Origin: Isoetes taiwanensis
Lineage: Eukaryota; Streptophyta; Lycopodiopsida; Isoetales; Isoetaceae
Assembly (NCBI GenBank): GCA_021234155.1
Contig: JAJEKV010000110.1
Location: 2,138,338-2,202,337 of the forward strand
DNA: 64,000 nucleotides
Direction: 5' to 3'
This document shows, piece by piece, positions 29,149 to 40,360 of this stretch (positions are counted from its first letter, which is position 1; every line of letters starts with the position of its first letter). Made by a program: the position numbers and the translations under genes. Below the pieces are notes generated by a model, which worked only from the letters and a program-made list of their open reading frames with translations, was not told the DNA's origin and did no database searches.

Positions 29149-29677
29149 TCAGGCAAAGGCAGTGATGTTCATCTGATGCGAGATTTGTTTGTATAGTAGG
29201 TCTCCAAGCATGCTGTAAGCGCTCTGTGTTGGATGAAAACTGTCCCAGAATACATATTTAGAAGCATCTTGGCATGAATATGATTCTAATGCTCTGCACA
29301 GAATTGAAGCAGACAGCAAACCCTTTCCACAGCAACCATCTATGCTCGTCTCAAACCATGCCAAAATGCAGATTTAGATTATCTAACTAACAGAATATCA
29401 CATTTCAGAAATAGATTTTCTTACCATAGTTTGATGGATTTTGAATCAGGTCCAGAAGAAAGTTGTAGATGTCTACATATCCTAGGTTAATCCCTGGCAA
29501 ATTTAAGCTTAAAGAAGACAGTGAAGATTGAAGCGCGTAATTGAAACTTTGTGCTTCTTGATTTTGCATAGCAATACAGTCGTTTCTGCTTTGATACAAA
29601 ATTCTCATCCATGGCAGACAACCAATTGGGGGAAGAGAAACTACAGCTATATTCCGCGCCCCTGCTTCATATAATTC
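29149..29677 (-). pseudogene. GDSL esterase/lipase, 5'-truncated (exons 4 and 5 only)
   Basis: The two blocks match exons 4 and 5 of the intact gene at 61,667-63,244. Exon 4 (29,677-29,425) follows a CAG acceptor, encodes [13 protein letters not shown] and ends at a GT donor in the same phase. Exon 5 (about 29,355-29,149) carries the C-terminal catalytic block WDSFHPT and ends at a stop after ITAFA. It lacks the hydrophobic tail of the intact gene. The exon 5 acceptor has lost its AG: CATG stands where CAGG is expected. Exons 1-3, with the GDS serine, are missing, and a minus-strand LINE lies immediately upstream. A truncated, non-functional paralogue is the best reading. Confidence 0.85.
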
Positions 29678-29719
29678 CTGTAGATTAATGGCATAGAAGA
29701 TTACAATTTGTTTTGAACA

Positions 29720-32700
29720 GAATACTCAAGACAGTCATTCTAAAGCATAGGTAGGCTCAAAGTCATTCATCAATTCAAATAGACTCACTATATCTTTCCT
29801 TTCTTTCTAGATAGCCTTCACGTAAATAGAAGGCGTATTGGCATTTTAAGAAGATTTTTTAGGGTGGTTGCTTGAATACCATATCTATCTGGAATATTAG
29901 CATATGAAGCACGTCTCAAAAATGCATGCTCTTCTGTTTCAACTTCTAGCTCTAAACATCCATAACAAAACCTCTGATTACAAGGAGTACCATTCCACTT
30001 TCCGGTCTCTATATGAAGTGAATGCGAAGACAACTTTAGTTGAGAAATGAGCATTCGATTTCTTCTATCTATATGAGAAAGAAGATATTGTTGTTCTCTA
30101 TATTCCTGTAAATCATTTACCTTGGTCAGATAAAACTGCGTTTTAACATCTCTTTCTGACTCAAATATCCACGTCCTCTTTACAGTATTTAACTGATGTA
30201 GGCTAAGTTGAAGTACCTAGCGATATATGTGCCCATTGTTTAACAGCGAAATACCAACCTTTAGATGTAGACTGCTCTAGAGCCAATTTAGGAAATCTAT
30301 CATGCTCCATGTGTAGCACCCTATTATCATAAGTTATGGTCCTGCAAAGAGTCTCCACCTCTAGTGGAAGCATACCCGCTTCTGCTAATAACATCTCATA
30401 TGGTGTTTGGGATTTACCAAGAACCTTTTCTGCAATTTTTCTATTTCATTCCAGCTCTTCCTTGACAAGCCAGACCCCCAAATAGGACTCCCATAGAGAA
30501 TTATCGGCTTCACTTGCACGCCAAATAGCAACCGGCTCAAATACCAGTGGTCAAAATTATCAATCTTGCACTGGTGAAGCATACCGTATAGAGCTTGCAG
30601 ACCTCCTGAGGCTCTCTTTTGGGCTGCCACATTCTACCTGTAATTGTGTAATATTTCAACACCAAAATACTTATACTCTTTCACTTTCTGCACGAGTATT
30701 CCTCTGATAGAAAACACTGTATTATCATGCCCGCCAAATACCATAATTTTTTACTTTTGTACATTAATATATATTTGTTTCTCAGCACAAAAAGCATCTA
30801 GGACATTCAGATGATGTTGTAAGCCACTAGCTGATTTGGAGATTAATACTATGTCATTTGCAAACAATAGTAGCTGAATAACGTATTTTCCAAGTCTAGC
30901 TCCAATACCACCAAGTCTGGCTAACCAACTCTCATGCTCATCAATAAATAACCCAAAAAGTGTACGAGAACATGGGCAGCCCTGCTTTACACCAATTGTA
31001 TTAGCAATTTTTCTGATTCAACAAATGGAAATGAGAGTTCTACTAATACCTGGTTATACAAACAAGCTACGACATTTTTCAGATCCTCTGGAACATTCAA
31101 ATCATTCAGCCTTGAAGGAAGATCTTCTATATTGACCTTGTCAATGCCTTCGTTAAATCTATAAAAGAAATATACCTTTTGTTTCCAGCCCCTTTTGCCC
31201 CCTCTGTCATCACCTATAAAGTTGCTAAGTGATCTAGTGTCGAATGGCTACTTCGGAAGCCTGCCTGCCCAACATCTCTACTATCATGTTGATGAGCCCA
31301 AGAGGAGATTTTATGTTCCAGCATTGATGCAAAAATTTTAGCAAAAACATTGCTTACCAGGATTGTTTGATAATTTCTCACTTTGATCTTGCTTCACGAT
31401 TTATGATTAGGAATAGTCCTATTGATACACCATTCATCTGGAAAATTGCCCATTAATAGGCATTCATTGTATAGATCATTCAGCGGTACATGGATTTTAT
31501 CTTCTCCTCACTTAGATAGTTCAATTGAGAGGCCATTAGAATAGTCTTTCCCATTATTCATTCTCTTAAGAGCATTTTTTACATCTGCCACAGTGAATAT
31601 TTCTTTGGCCTCACCTTCAAATATCATTTGTTCTACTTGGAAAGTACTATAAAGCTCCTTCACCCAATCTAGAAGCTCAGTTCTTGAGATGTCACCTATT
31701 GTCCCCATAGTTTTAGAACACTACCAAAATCTTTTGGGATCAATTTTTTCAACGTACATCATATTTTCTTGATGCCTCCTATACCAGTCTCTTTTATTAT
31801 GTTTAATCAGTCTCTTGTATTGCTTGACCATAGTAGGGTCCCCTGATTTGGCAAACTTTTTAGCAGTGAAACATTCTGCATCAAACCATTTGCTTCTTGC
31901 CCAATTATGCTTTTTTTCCTTAATAAAATCACAGCTGATTGCATAATTAAATTAGTCAAAACCTCAATTTTTTCTTCCAACATGCCAGGTCAGCATACAA
32001 TGCATAATTTTTCTTCAAGCAATTGCTTATAAACTAGAGCTCTTTCATAAGTACGCTTCAATTTGGGCGGTGGTACTTCTAATGGCTTCTTATGTTTTAT
32101 AACTTTTAAAGTAAATCCAAGAGGTGCATAGTCTGAATCAGGATTTCATGCTAAAACTTTAAAATTTGAAATAGTGTCAATATCCTCAGGCTCTCCTATC
32201 AAATAATCCATAACACTGCTGCCATCGGGCTGGTGACAAATATAAGCATGAGATCCTGGAAATTGTATAGCACCATATTAAAAGATTCACACATAGAGAT
32301 TATGTGCTTGCCCATCTTATTTGATATCATATCGGCTGAATTACGGAAATGGATACACTATCCTCTGTTTTCAGAGAGCCATAAAGCATTTCCTTCTCCA
32401 GAAAAAAGTGATGCATGTTTACTGCCTATGCGACCATTAAGGCCTCCTGTAATGAATACATGCCCAAGTTCTTTCAAATGTGCAATGTCATATGACAAGT
32501 GTATCAAAGGATCATCTGCATTTAGTCCATCTATTGAGTAAATTGATGCTGGATGCAGATCTAGAGGTGCAAAATATACACATGCTACATAGCAAACAAA
32601 GTCAAAACTAGCAACTTTTATCCAGATAAATTGATTATAATTATTTTTACTTACAACAGCAACATACGCGGTTATATCATCCTTCAGGTAGCATGCAATT

Positions 32701-33720
32701 CCACCCTAGCCTCTTCTACTTATACCCTGCATATTCCAGAATCAAGTAAACTAAAGCCCGGGATAGCTAAAAGTCTAATGGGCTCCTGTTTCCACGTTTC
32801 ACTAGCAGTAAGTCATAAGATTGAAATAGATCCCCGTTGGCTAAAATTTTAGACATACCTAAACCATGAATGTTCCAAGAAGGTACCTTGAGGGCCTTGC
32901 CTTCCTGTTTTCTACTACGGACAATCACTTTGTTAATCATTATATAAGCATTTTTTCCATCTGCTTTCAATTTCTTTACTTCCTCCAACATTAGTTTCTT
33001 TTCGGATTGTTGTTGCACTGTCAAATCATCATTTGACCATATCTTATAACCTGTCAGGTTGCCTCTATGCTGCATCACTCTAATTTTTGCATCCATAGTA
33101 GCAAATTTGAGCAATACTAGTCTATTTCTCCCCGTAATCCTCTTGCCAATGCGTCTACATGCAATAAAGCCAGGATCTATCAAATGCATAGTTTCTCGGA
33201 AAAAATAGTCCATTACCTCTTTGGTATTTTCTGTCTCATTCTCTGAAAGCCCAGCCACCTCTACATTCTTTTCTCTTGCTACACGATCTTCATGTTCTGA
33301 CAATCTTTGTTGTTCCTGAGCAAAGAGATCGGAAACCTTTATTTCAACATCTAATGTAATTTTAGCAATCCATTGTTCAACGTTCATTTGTGTAAAGAAA
33401 TCAGAAACATTTGCTTCAATGTCTGAAGTAATATTAGAAATATATTGCTCAGAATTTGCAATTGCCTGCCCATACCCGTCCTCTTTATTCACTGATCCCT
33501 CGTCATCTAGTTCTGCTATTGCGTCTTGGAGTTCTTCAACATGGTATTTTATGATACGATTTCTTCCTAACTGCCTTAACTTCCTCCCTTGTTAATCTAA
33601 TTTCGTTTCTGGCTGCCTTCAATTCATTTTCGAGATGGAGGATCAGCCGAATCAGCTCCTGCATGATATCAGTGGACTCATCGATGAACTCATCGGTCCC
33701 TTTCTTAGAAGAAGACATCC
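29720..33720 (-). mobile_element. Non-LTR retrotransposon (LINE), about 4 kb, decayed
   Basis: The 5' side at 33,720 starts with a charged, helical N-terminus (MSSSKKGTDEFIDE). A 241-residue frame at 33,492-32,767 follows. It has a coiled-coil-like start and an RRM-like ORF1 region (VEVAGLSENE, RNRLVLLKFA, YKIWSNDDL), and runs into the endonuclease start WNIHGLGM. RT blocks follow: MNNGKDYSNGLSIEL (31,510-31,570), GVKQGCP (near 30,980-31,000), and the catalytic box, which reads FAND instead of F/YADD (near 30,850). The C-terminus has QRFCYGCLELEVETEEHAFL near 29,930-29,980. The 3' boundary is unclear. The element directly abuts truncated GDSL exons, and copy A contains only its 3' end before the gap. 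Confidence 0.88.
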
Positions 33721-33739
33721 TATCTATGGTCTGTGTTCA

Positions 33740-34190
33740 GCCAAACAGCTAAGCATGGGACTTGTTGTTTCGAAGCTTTGATACTCCCACATGGCATTAC
33801 AATCGTTTGAAGCAACTTCTAAATGGAAGGTACGAGAGAAGTGGGATCATTTAAAAAAACATCGTTACTTTTCTCTTTCAAAGTCATTCAAAGGTTTCTA
33901 AGTGTTAATTTTTGGGTTGCCCGAAGGGGCAAACACAGTGCAAGATACTTTTCTGTGCATTAACTTCGCAAAATTCTTGGCCCTTATAGAGAAAATCAGA
34001 GTAAGCTTAGTGTGGAATTTTCTCCCTCAGTTGATCGGAATCAGCTGGCAAGTGAAGCAGCTAGTAATGAAGGAGAAAGTAGGGCGGGCACCACATCGAT
34101 GGGCTCGCTTGCATCTGGCAAAAAAATCAGCCAAAACTGCGCAGTAAGCCATTAACTGTGTAGTTAACTGTGGGATTTCGGACGAGGGGA
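33740..34190. other. Unassigned stretch between LINE and Ty3 fragment
   Basis: About 450 bp lie between the LINE start and the first recognisable Ty3 RT residues. Short open frames occur but none looks like a known protein. It may hold part of the Ty3 element upstream of RT, too decayed to read. Confidence 0.5.
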
Positions 34191-34194
34191 TTTC

Positions 34195-34893
34195 ATGTGG
34201 AGATTCCGGAGGACGGAATTTCTACCTCCGGGATCCTTGAAACCAGGTGTTTTGCCTTTTGGAGCTCCCATCTTATTTGTTGAGAAGAAGGATGGTACTT
34301 TGTACATGTGTATTGGTTACCGCCAGTTAAATAAGCATACTATCAAGAACCAGTATGTATTACCACAGGCCGATGACTTTATGGATCAGCTGCAAGGAGC
34401 TAAGTATTTTTCCAAGATAGATCTTCGATCTGGCTACTATCAGATAAGAATTAAGGAGGAGGATATTCATAAGTTCGCTTTTCGAACTCGCTATGGGCAT
34501 TATAAATTCACAGTTATGCCTTTCGGACTCACAAATGCCCCAACAACTTTCATGCGTCTCATGAATGATGTTTTTCGAGATTATTTGGACGCTTTTGTCA
34601 TTATTTTCTTTGATGACATTCTTATCTATAGTAAAACTCTGGAGGACCATGAATGCCATCTTTGGTTGGCTCTCCAGAAGTTGCGACGCCGCCAACGATT
34701 TGCCATGTTCTCCAAATGCAATTTTGCGACCACCAGAGTCGAGTACTTGGATCATATTGTTTCTGCTGATGGTATTGCTACCGACCCAACAAAAATTGAG
34801 GCAGTCAAAGATTGGCCAGCTCCTACAAATGTTTCCGAAGTTAGGAGTTTTCTGGATTTGGCAGGATATTATCGCAAATTTGTTAATGACTTT
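34195..34893 (+). mobile_element. Ty3/gypsy reverse transcriptase, left part, interrupted by a LINE
   Basis: An open plus-strand frame encodes the standard Ty3 RT order: [67 protein letters not shown], then the catalytic [10 protein letters not shown] box and [20 protein letters not shown], ending [10 protein letters not shown]. It is unbroken for about 230 residues, so this RT is younger or less damaged than its neighbours. Protease and gag are not visible upstream. The sequence resumes at 36,182 after an inserted LINE, at the next expected residues. Confidence 0.92.
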
Positions 34894-36081
34894 GCCAATA
34901 ATATTATCACAAATTTGTTTGATACTAATGGCATTATTCCCTTTGACAGATCGACTTTGGCAGAGGAAGGAATGCAGGCCAGAACCCTTTATGACAACAT
35001 CCTTACTGCCATCATTCATAACCACTGGACTAATGAAGAGAATTCCTGGCTAAATGACAGCAAGAGGGTTATGTAGTCAGGAGAGCCTATAAATATCTCA
35101 TGAAGGGAGAAAAAGTCACTATCCATACAAAATGGGAGGTTCAATCGGATAGATGCATTAAGAATCTGAGATTTATGTGGAAGAGTCCCATTAATCCGAA
35201 GATTAAATCATTTATGTGGCAATTATGGCATAAAGCTTTGGCTACTAACTCGAAAAGATACACGTTATCTATGGCCAATTCAGATATCTGTGAAAGATGC
35301 CTTGGAGCAAAGGAGGATGAAAATCATCTTTTTAGAGGGTGCCTTTGGTCTGAGTGGACTTTAGAGCTTGCCTCAGGAATCCTGGGCTATGATCTAATTC
35401 ATCTCAGTGAGAAGGACTTTTTTATGCCAGAGAACCCCAATGATTGGAGAATCTTTGTCCTCCTCTGGAGGATCTGGAAGGGCAGGAACTCCTTCATTTT
35501 TAATTGTGAAATTATTCCACCAGAAGGAATAATTAAACAGTTTCAATTTGATGTTAAGTGGATTCAAGAGATTAATGGGTGATTCTATGATTGCAGGTAC
35601 TCTATTTCTGCTGGTGCGCAAGCTTAAATGGAGGAAGATGGATCTAAACACGAACAATGAATGGATAAAAATATTCGGGGCAGCTAAAGTGTTGGAGCAC
35701 ATGGAACAGTGCCGATGTGGATGCTGTTGTGACCAGAACTACAACATCAGAAGGGAGTTAATGCCAGGGCAAAAGATTGGCGAGGGGCGGTTCAATATGG
35801 CTAAGGCAAAATCATGCATGTGCATCTATTGCACTTTTCATGAGAAGACAAAGGGAAAGGCGAGGAAAACCAAGAATCTCCATCTGAAATCTTACCACTG
35901 AATGCTCTATCTACTTTGAAGATACACACTTTTTTTAGCAAGTTATTTATAAGTATTTATCAGTATTCTCTATGTATGAACAAGTAAAGGTCGATCCCTG
36001 ATATAAGATCAGGTTTCTTTTTGGATCACCTCTCTATTTTAGGGGTCCTTCTCCCTTGAAAAAGGAGTTTTTGTAAAATCT

Positions 36082-36162
<81 letters not shown>

Positions 36163-36181
36163 GCCTTCAATTAAAAAAAAA
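34894..36181 (+). mobile_element. 5'-truncated L1-type LINE inserted in the Ty3 RT
   Basis: The fragment has the end of a plant L1 ORF2. [14 protein letters not shown] leads into a zf-RVT region (FMWKSPINPKIKSFMWQLWH, CERCLGAKEDENHLFRGC, LLWRIWKGRNSFIF), then a 3' part with a (TA)n tract and a short A-tail ending at 36,181. The Ty3 frame stops at VNDF on the left and restarts at DFPKIAAPLTDL on the right. GACTTT is repeated at 34,888-34,893 and 36,182-36,187 and extends to nine bases with one mismatch (GACTTTNCC). That fits a target-site duplication. Its first codons stay in frame with the Ty3 RT, giving a 293-residue chimeric frame. Confidence 0.88.
36084..36159. repeat. (TA)n microsatellite
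   Basis: A 76-bp uninterrupted TA dinucleotide repeat lies inside the 3' untranslated part of the inserted LINE, about 20 bp before its A-tail. Confidence 0.97.
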
Positions 36182-36303
36182 GACTTTCCCAAGATTGCAG
36201 CACCCCTCACTGACCTCACAAAGCATGAGAAGGTCAAAGACTGGGCAGCCCATTGGAAAAACAAGATTTAGGAAGGCTTCCAACAGTTGAAGGACGCCTT
36301 AAC
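36182..36303 (+). mobile_element. Ty3/gypsy RT C-terminus, right part after the LINE insertion
   Basis: The frame continues the Ty3 element from 34,893: DFPKIAAPLTDLTKHEKVKD, then FQQLKDALTS. This is the standard connection between RT and RNase H. An internal stop is present. The Ty3 similarity ends near 36,303, where copia-type sequence begins. Confidence 0.85.
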
Positions 36304-36665
36304 CTCAACTAATCCTAGACAAGACAGGTTCATTGGACAGCAAAAGTGGTTTTGAAATATTTAGAAGGAACTAAAGATTATGGGTTGTATTCAAAGCAGA
36401 ATGATATTGGTGTGTTGACATTGATGTTGACTGGGTAGTTGTCCAGACACTTTTTGTTAGGGGCTCTTTCTATGTTGGGAACTCCTTAGTTTCTTGGATG
36501 AGCAGAATGCAAATTATGTTTTAGTTTCCACTACAGAGGCATAGTATTTTGTTGCATCTATTGCCAGTCAGGAATTGCTTTAGTTGCAATGGCTGATGGA
36601 TTGTTTAGATCAAATTTAGGTGGGAGCCACTCTATGTGTGATAATCAAAGTACCATTGCATAACG
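36304..36665 (+). mobile_element. Ty1/copia RNase H fragment, decayed
   Basis: The frame begins HWTAKVVLKYLEGTKDYGLY, the typical start of copia RNase H (H..A..VLRYLKGT..YGL). With frame changes it passes a WASSLVS-like and TEAEY-like region and ends near a CDNQSTIA block. No copia LTR, integrase or RT is visible. It directly abuts the Ty3 fragment, so the junction is a breakpoint or an old nested insertion. Confidence 0.8.
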
Positions 36666-37875
36666 AAGAATGAGGTTTTCCATTAGTTTAGTGTCCAGCG
36701 TGACCACAGTTGGGAGCAAATGCAAACGCTTGCAAGCTTGCAAATGTTTGCAATGTTTGCAAACGTGTGCACCAAAGGTGCAAAACATCTTTGTTGCATC
36801 GGCTATTACATGGTTACATAAAATACTGTATAGTTCAGAATTTCAGAATTTTAAAGAGCTCATAAACATGATTACGATCCAAAGATTTCATAAAGTTAAT
36901 ATGTCAACAATACTAAAACTTCACAATTCAAAAAGTTTCAAAGTCTCAGAAGCTCTCAGAGATTATAAGCATGTGAAACATCTAAAAATTTCAGAAATTT
37001 CAGAATTTCAAAAATGTCTAAAGCTTAATGTTCATAAATACTAAAGCTGAATAGTAAGGCAAATCTCTTCTTCAACGTCTTCATCGGGTTCTGGACATTC
37101 ATTCTCGTCGTTGACACCATCTTCAGAAGATGTTTCCAGCTCTGAATCTGCATCCCTTTCCTCCTCAACATCTTCTTTATGTGTTTTCCTTATCAATGCT
37201 TACGCTGGGATGCGAAGGCAATTCTTGACCTCTGGAGTCAGAGGCAAGAGGTCATTCTTAAAACGTGAATGTAAGCTAACTCAAATTCTTGCAAGTAAAA
37301 TTGGTAATGTAGGTTAAATTTGCTAGAATGTGTAGTAAAACAGCGAGAATGAAGGTAGAACTACCCCGTAATGCCGCGGTAAAATGAAGAAAAATTAGGT
37401 TAACATTTGTAAAAATGCATGCGCCATGTGTCATGGCATGATTGAATCCCATGGCAAGAACTTGAGTTACCTTACATTTACGTTGTCTAAGTTCTTGATG
37501 TGGTACATGCATCTCTATGCTTTTTGGATTGCCCCATGTTAAGAGGCAATTCATTAGGGAGAAACATAACTTTGGGCATCCACGAGGCTTATTCTAGGCA
37601 TATCTAATTATCTATTGGCTAACATGGTGGTTCTTTTTCTAGCGATGGAAAATATTTTTGTACTTTTCTATATGAAGTGGTCCTAAGGCTGTCCGAAAAA
37701 CTCATTATGCCCTAATCGATAATTGATACTTGTTATAATCGGGTTTTTTACTTGTTTTTATACACCTTAGCTTACTGCGTATATTTTAGCCCCATTTCTC
37801 ACTTACATAATCTAGAAACATTGGTTTGGTTATGTTAGACAACATGAACCATATATTGTTATATGGAATTTAAAG
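36666..37875. other. Unassigned stretch with short internal repeats
   Basis: At 36,715-36,770 a TTTGCAA/TTGCAAA word recurs with small changes. At 36,835-37,020 TTTCAGAATTT-like words recur. An open frame at 37,111-37,317 starts with a serine-rich stretch but resembles no family I know. No gene is supported. Confidence 0.5.
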
Positions 37876-37890
37876 TTTGATTTGATTATC
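37876..37890. repeat. Target-site duplication of the L1 insertion, left copy
   Basis: TTTGATTTGATTATC immediately precedes the 20-T run that represents the poly(A) tail of the minus-strand LINE. The same 15 bases occur at 40,346-40,360. Confidence 0.93.
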
Positions 37891-40345
37891 TTTTTTTTTT
37901 TTTTTTTTTTGGACGACAAACTCTTATTCAAAATTCGGGAAGAAGTACACACATAGATCACGAGAGAGGGAATAAAATCTCGCCAGACAAAGATAATCCA
38001 CTTGAGTCACGACCACTGTCTATGCATAAGATAAGATACCCAAATATTCCTCAAAAATCAAACGCGTTTTTTCTCGGGAGCAAGGCGAGAACATAAGTAT
38101 CACCTTCACCAATCTATCTTGCGCCTCGTGAAGAAGTTGGTCGACATGAATTGATAAGCCCTTGAAGATATACTTCCGCCTTCTTTTCCAAATAGACCAC
38201 AACAACCACTGAAGCTAAGTGGAAAGCACATTTCTTTGCAAAGTTTGTTCAAGTGGAAGGATAAATGGCGAGAAGCACTGGCGGCTAGTCAAGACCACAT
38301 GGAAGAGATAGTAACCATGACCAAAGCCGGCTGAACTTGGTCACATAGAAAAAAGCGATTAACCGATACTCTCAACTTGCGCTTACACGGCAAAGTTCAA
38401 AATCTTGGGGATAAAACTTATGAACCGACACATTAACCCACAAACATCTGTGAAGGAGTTGCCACCATAAGGTAGAAACTTTGGGATGCAACAATTTATT
38501 CGGACCGGGACCACATACACTTCCACCGAGGAGGGAATGCGGGTGCCACCCGGCCCAGGGGGACAATGTCAACATCAACTAACTTTTGATATAGCGAATG
38601 CACAAGGCGTTGTGCATTAACAATTGGGGACCAGTCCAAATAGGCATATCAAGCGATTGTGAAGGAGCGTCTGCCGAATGCCGACCGACTTTACCACGAG
38701 TTACGTCCCATCGAGGCGGCATAAACTTAGTCACGAAAAGCATCCCAAGTCAACAAGTGTCACGCCTCATACCAAGCACCAAGCGTGAGAATACCAACAC
38801 GCCTCCAAGCGCCGCCGAGTCAATGGATGTGCGGTAGCACACGAGAGGCATGTGGTTATCGGAGGAATCCACCAACCACGAGAACAACACTTTGTGGACA
38901 TACACACGGATTAATCTTAAATAGCACCTGCTGTCTCCCAAGAATCAAGCGGTCCCTTCAAGAAGGGGAAGCATTCGGATATGGGCCGAAGGCGATAAAA
39001 GAGACACCAAGGAAGAAGCGCCTAAGTCTTTGGTTTCCCAAAGGAATACAACGCCCAAGTGCTTGCGCAACCAATCTCATTCGGTGCGAATGTACCATAC
39101 CCACCAAGTAGCGACAAATGAACTTAGATATCATAATTTTACTCTACAGTAAATGAAAGTCAATCATATCTAGACCTCCGGCAATTTTGGTTTGATACAT
39201 GTGGACCACGCGACCTTCACAACTACACTGTCTCAATACACGCCCAAATGAAGTTTCTGGGACAATTCGCGACAACCTCTTGAAACTTTGTTTGTGAGGG
39301 CAAGCACGGCAGAAGCCATATACACATGAGTGTTCTTTGAGAGCGTGCTTAGCAACTACTATCATCCTGCGAGGAAAAAGCTTAGGCGTATTCCACCAAA
39401 AAGATACTTACACAGGCCTTCCACTATAACATCCCATGCATCCGGTAGAGATATGTATACCTCTGAGGGAATGCCCAAGAGTTTAGTGGCCTTCCCTTGA
39501 GGAAGCACTTTCCCGCGGATACTAAATAAACACAAGGAGGAACATCCACATCCAAAGTCCATAAAAGCGAGCACTTTAGCCACCCAACAAGAACCCACGA
39601 TGCGGGGAGAAAGAGTCTAGCAAAAGCTTAGCATTACGAAGATTATCATCCTCGGCCACTAGAAGAGAAATGTATCATCGACATCGCGATTACACACTTC
39701 TTGAGAACCATCCTCCATAGTCAATCCACGAATTCGCCATCTTGAGTAGCCCGAAGAGAATAGGCAGGGGCGATACCTCGCCACAATGGTGAACAATAAC
39801 GGGGCAAGGGGACATCCTTGTCGAACTCCTCTACCAACGAGGAAACCACAGCCCGGCGGTTCTCCCCGAAAAAGCCACGATGAGCCAGAAGCGGAAAGAT
39901 GGAGCTTCATAACATCTCTAGTAAACAACTCTCCAAATCCCAATGTCGAGAAGGCATTTTTGTAGGAAAATCCAATCCGATCTTGTCATAGGCTTTAGCA
40001 AAATCAATTTGAGATATACAATCTTGGCCGACCCTTAAAGGCCCGCCCAATACATCCCCTCATAGCCACATTATCAAGAATACAGCGCTTAGGTAAAAAT
40101 CCTGATTGCGTGGAGGAGATAGACTCTGCCAAGATTTCCCTCACTTTCTCCGCCAAGGCCTTAGCAAAGATCTTGTACACCATAGATAACAAAGTTATAG
40201 GGCGCCAATCCGAGATAGTTTTAGGCTCTTTGCACTTAGGAATAAGGGAAATGCAACCAGTGTTGATGATCTTATCCAAGCTCCTGAACCGGCGAAACTC
40301 AGAGAAAGCATTGAAGACATCATCACCAAGCCAATTCCAATAAGC
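37891..40345 (-). mobile_element. L1-type LINE, 5'-truncated, with poly(A) tail and target-site duplication
   Basis: The 2,455-bp insertion is bounded by perfect 15-bp repeats. The low-coordinate end has 20 Ts (poly(A) on the minus strand) followed by a 3' UTR. The element starts inside the RT palm: DKIINTGCISLIPKCKEP, DWRPITLLSMVYKIFAKAL and TQSGFLPKRCILDN at 40,050-40,290. GVRQGCPLAPLLF follows near 39,800-39,830 and a catalytic box reading DVDDTFLF near 39,670-39,685. The C-terminal zf-RVT region is near 38,380-38,560 (WWQLLHRCLWV), then IWKRRRKYIF near 38,170. Several shifts break it. Endonuclease and ORF1 are missing, as expected for incomplete reverse transcription. Confidence 0.95.
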
Positions 40346-40360
40346 TTTGATTTGATTATC
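40346..40360. repeat. Target-site duplication of the L1 insertion, right copy
   Basis: This is the second copy of TTTGATTTGATTATC, at the 5' end of the truncated L1. The pre-insertion sequence can be followed from 37,875 straight into 40,361. Confidence 0.93.

Larger units (their letters stand above)
22468..30345. repeat. 7.85-kb direct duplication, copy B
   Basis: This is the second copy of the segment at 1-7,848. Unlike copy A, it continues without a break into the body of a LINE (to about 33,720) on the right and into LINE-derived sequence on the left, so it looks like the properly placed copy. Its frames are generally longer than those of copy A, for example over the GDSL exons. Outside the features listed separately, 22,468-27,630 and 27,940-29,140 show only AT-rich non-coding DNA plus a CpG-rich patch at about 25,050-25,900 without a convincing gene. 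Confidence 0.93.

Noticed and set aside
34360-35025. 221-residue minus-strand frame
   Set aside because: It is the antisense shadow of the Ty3 RT frame, which has all the expected RT motifs on the plus strand.
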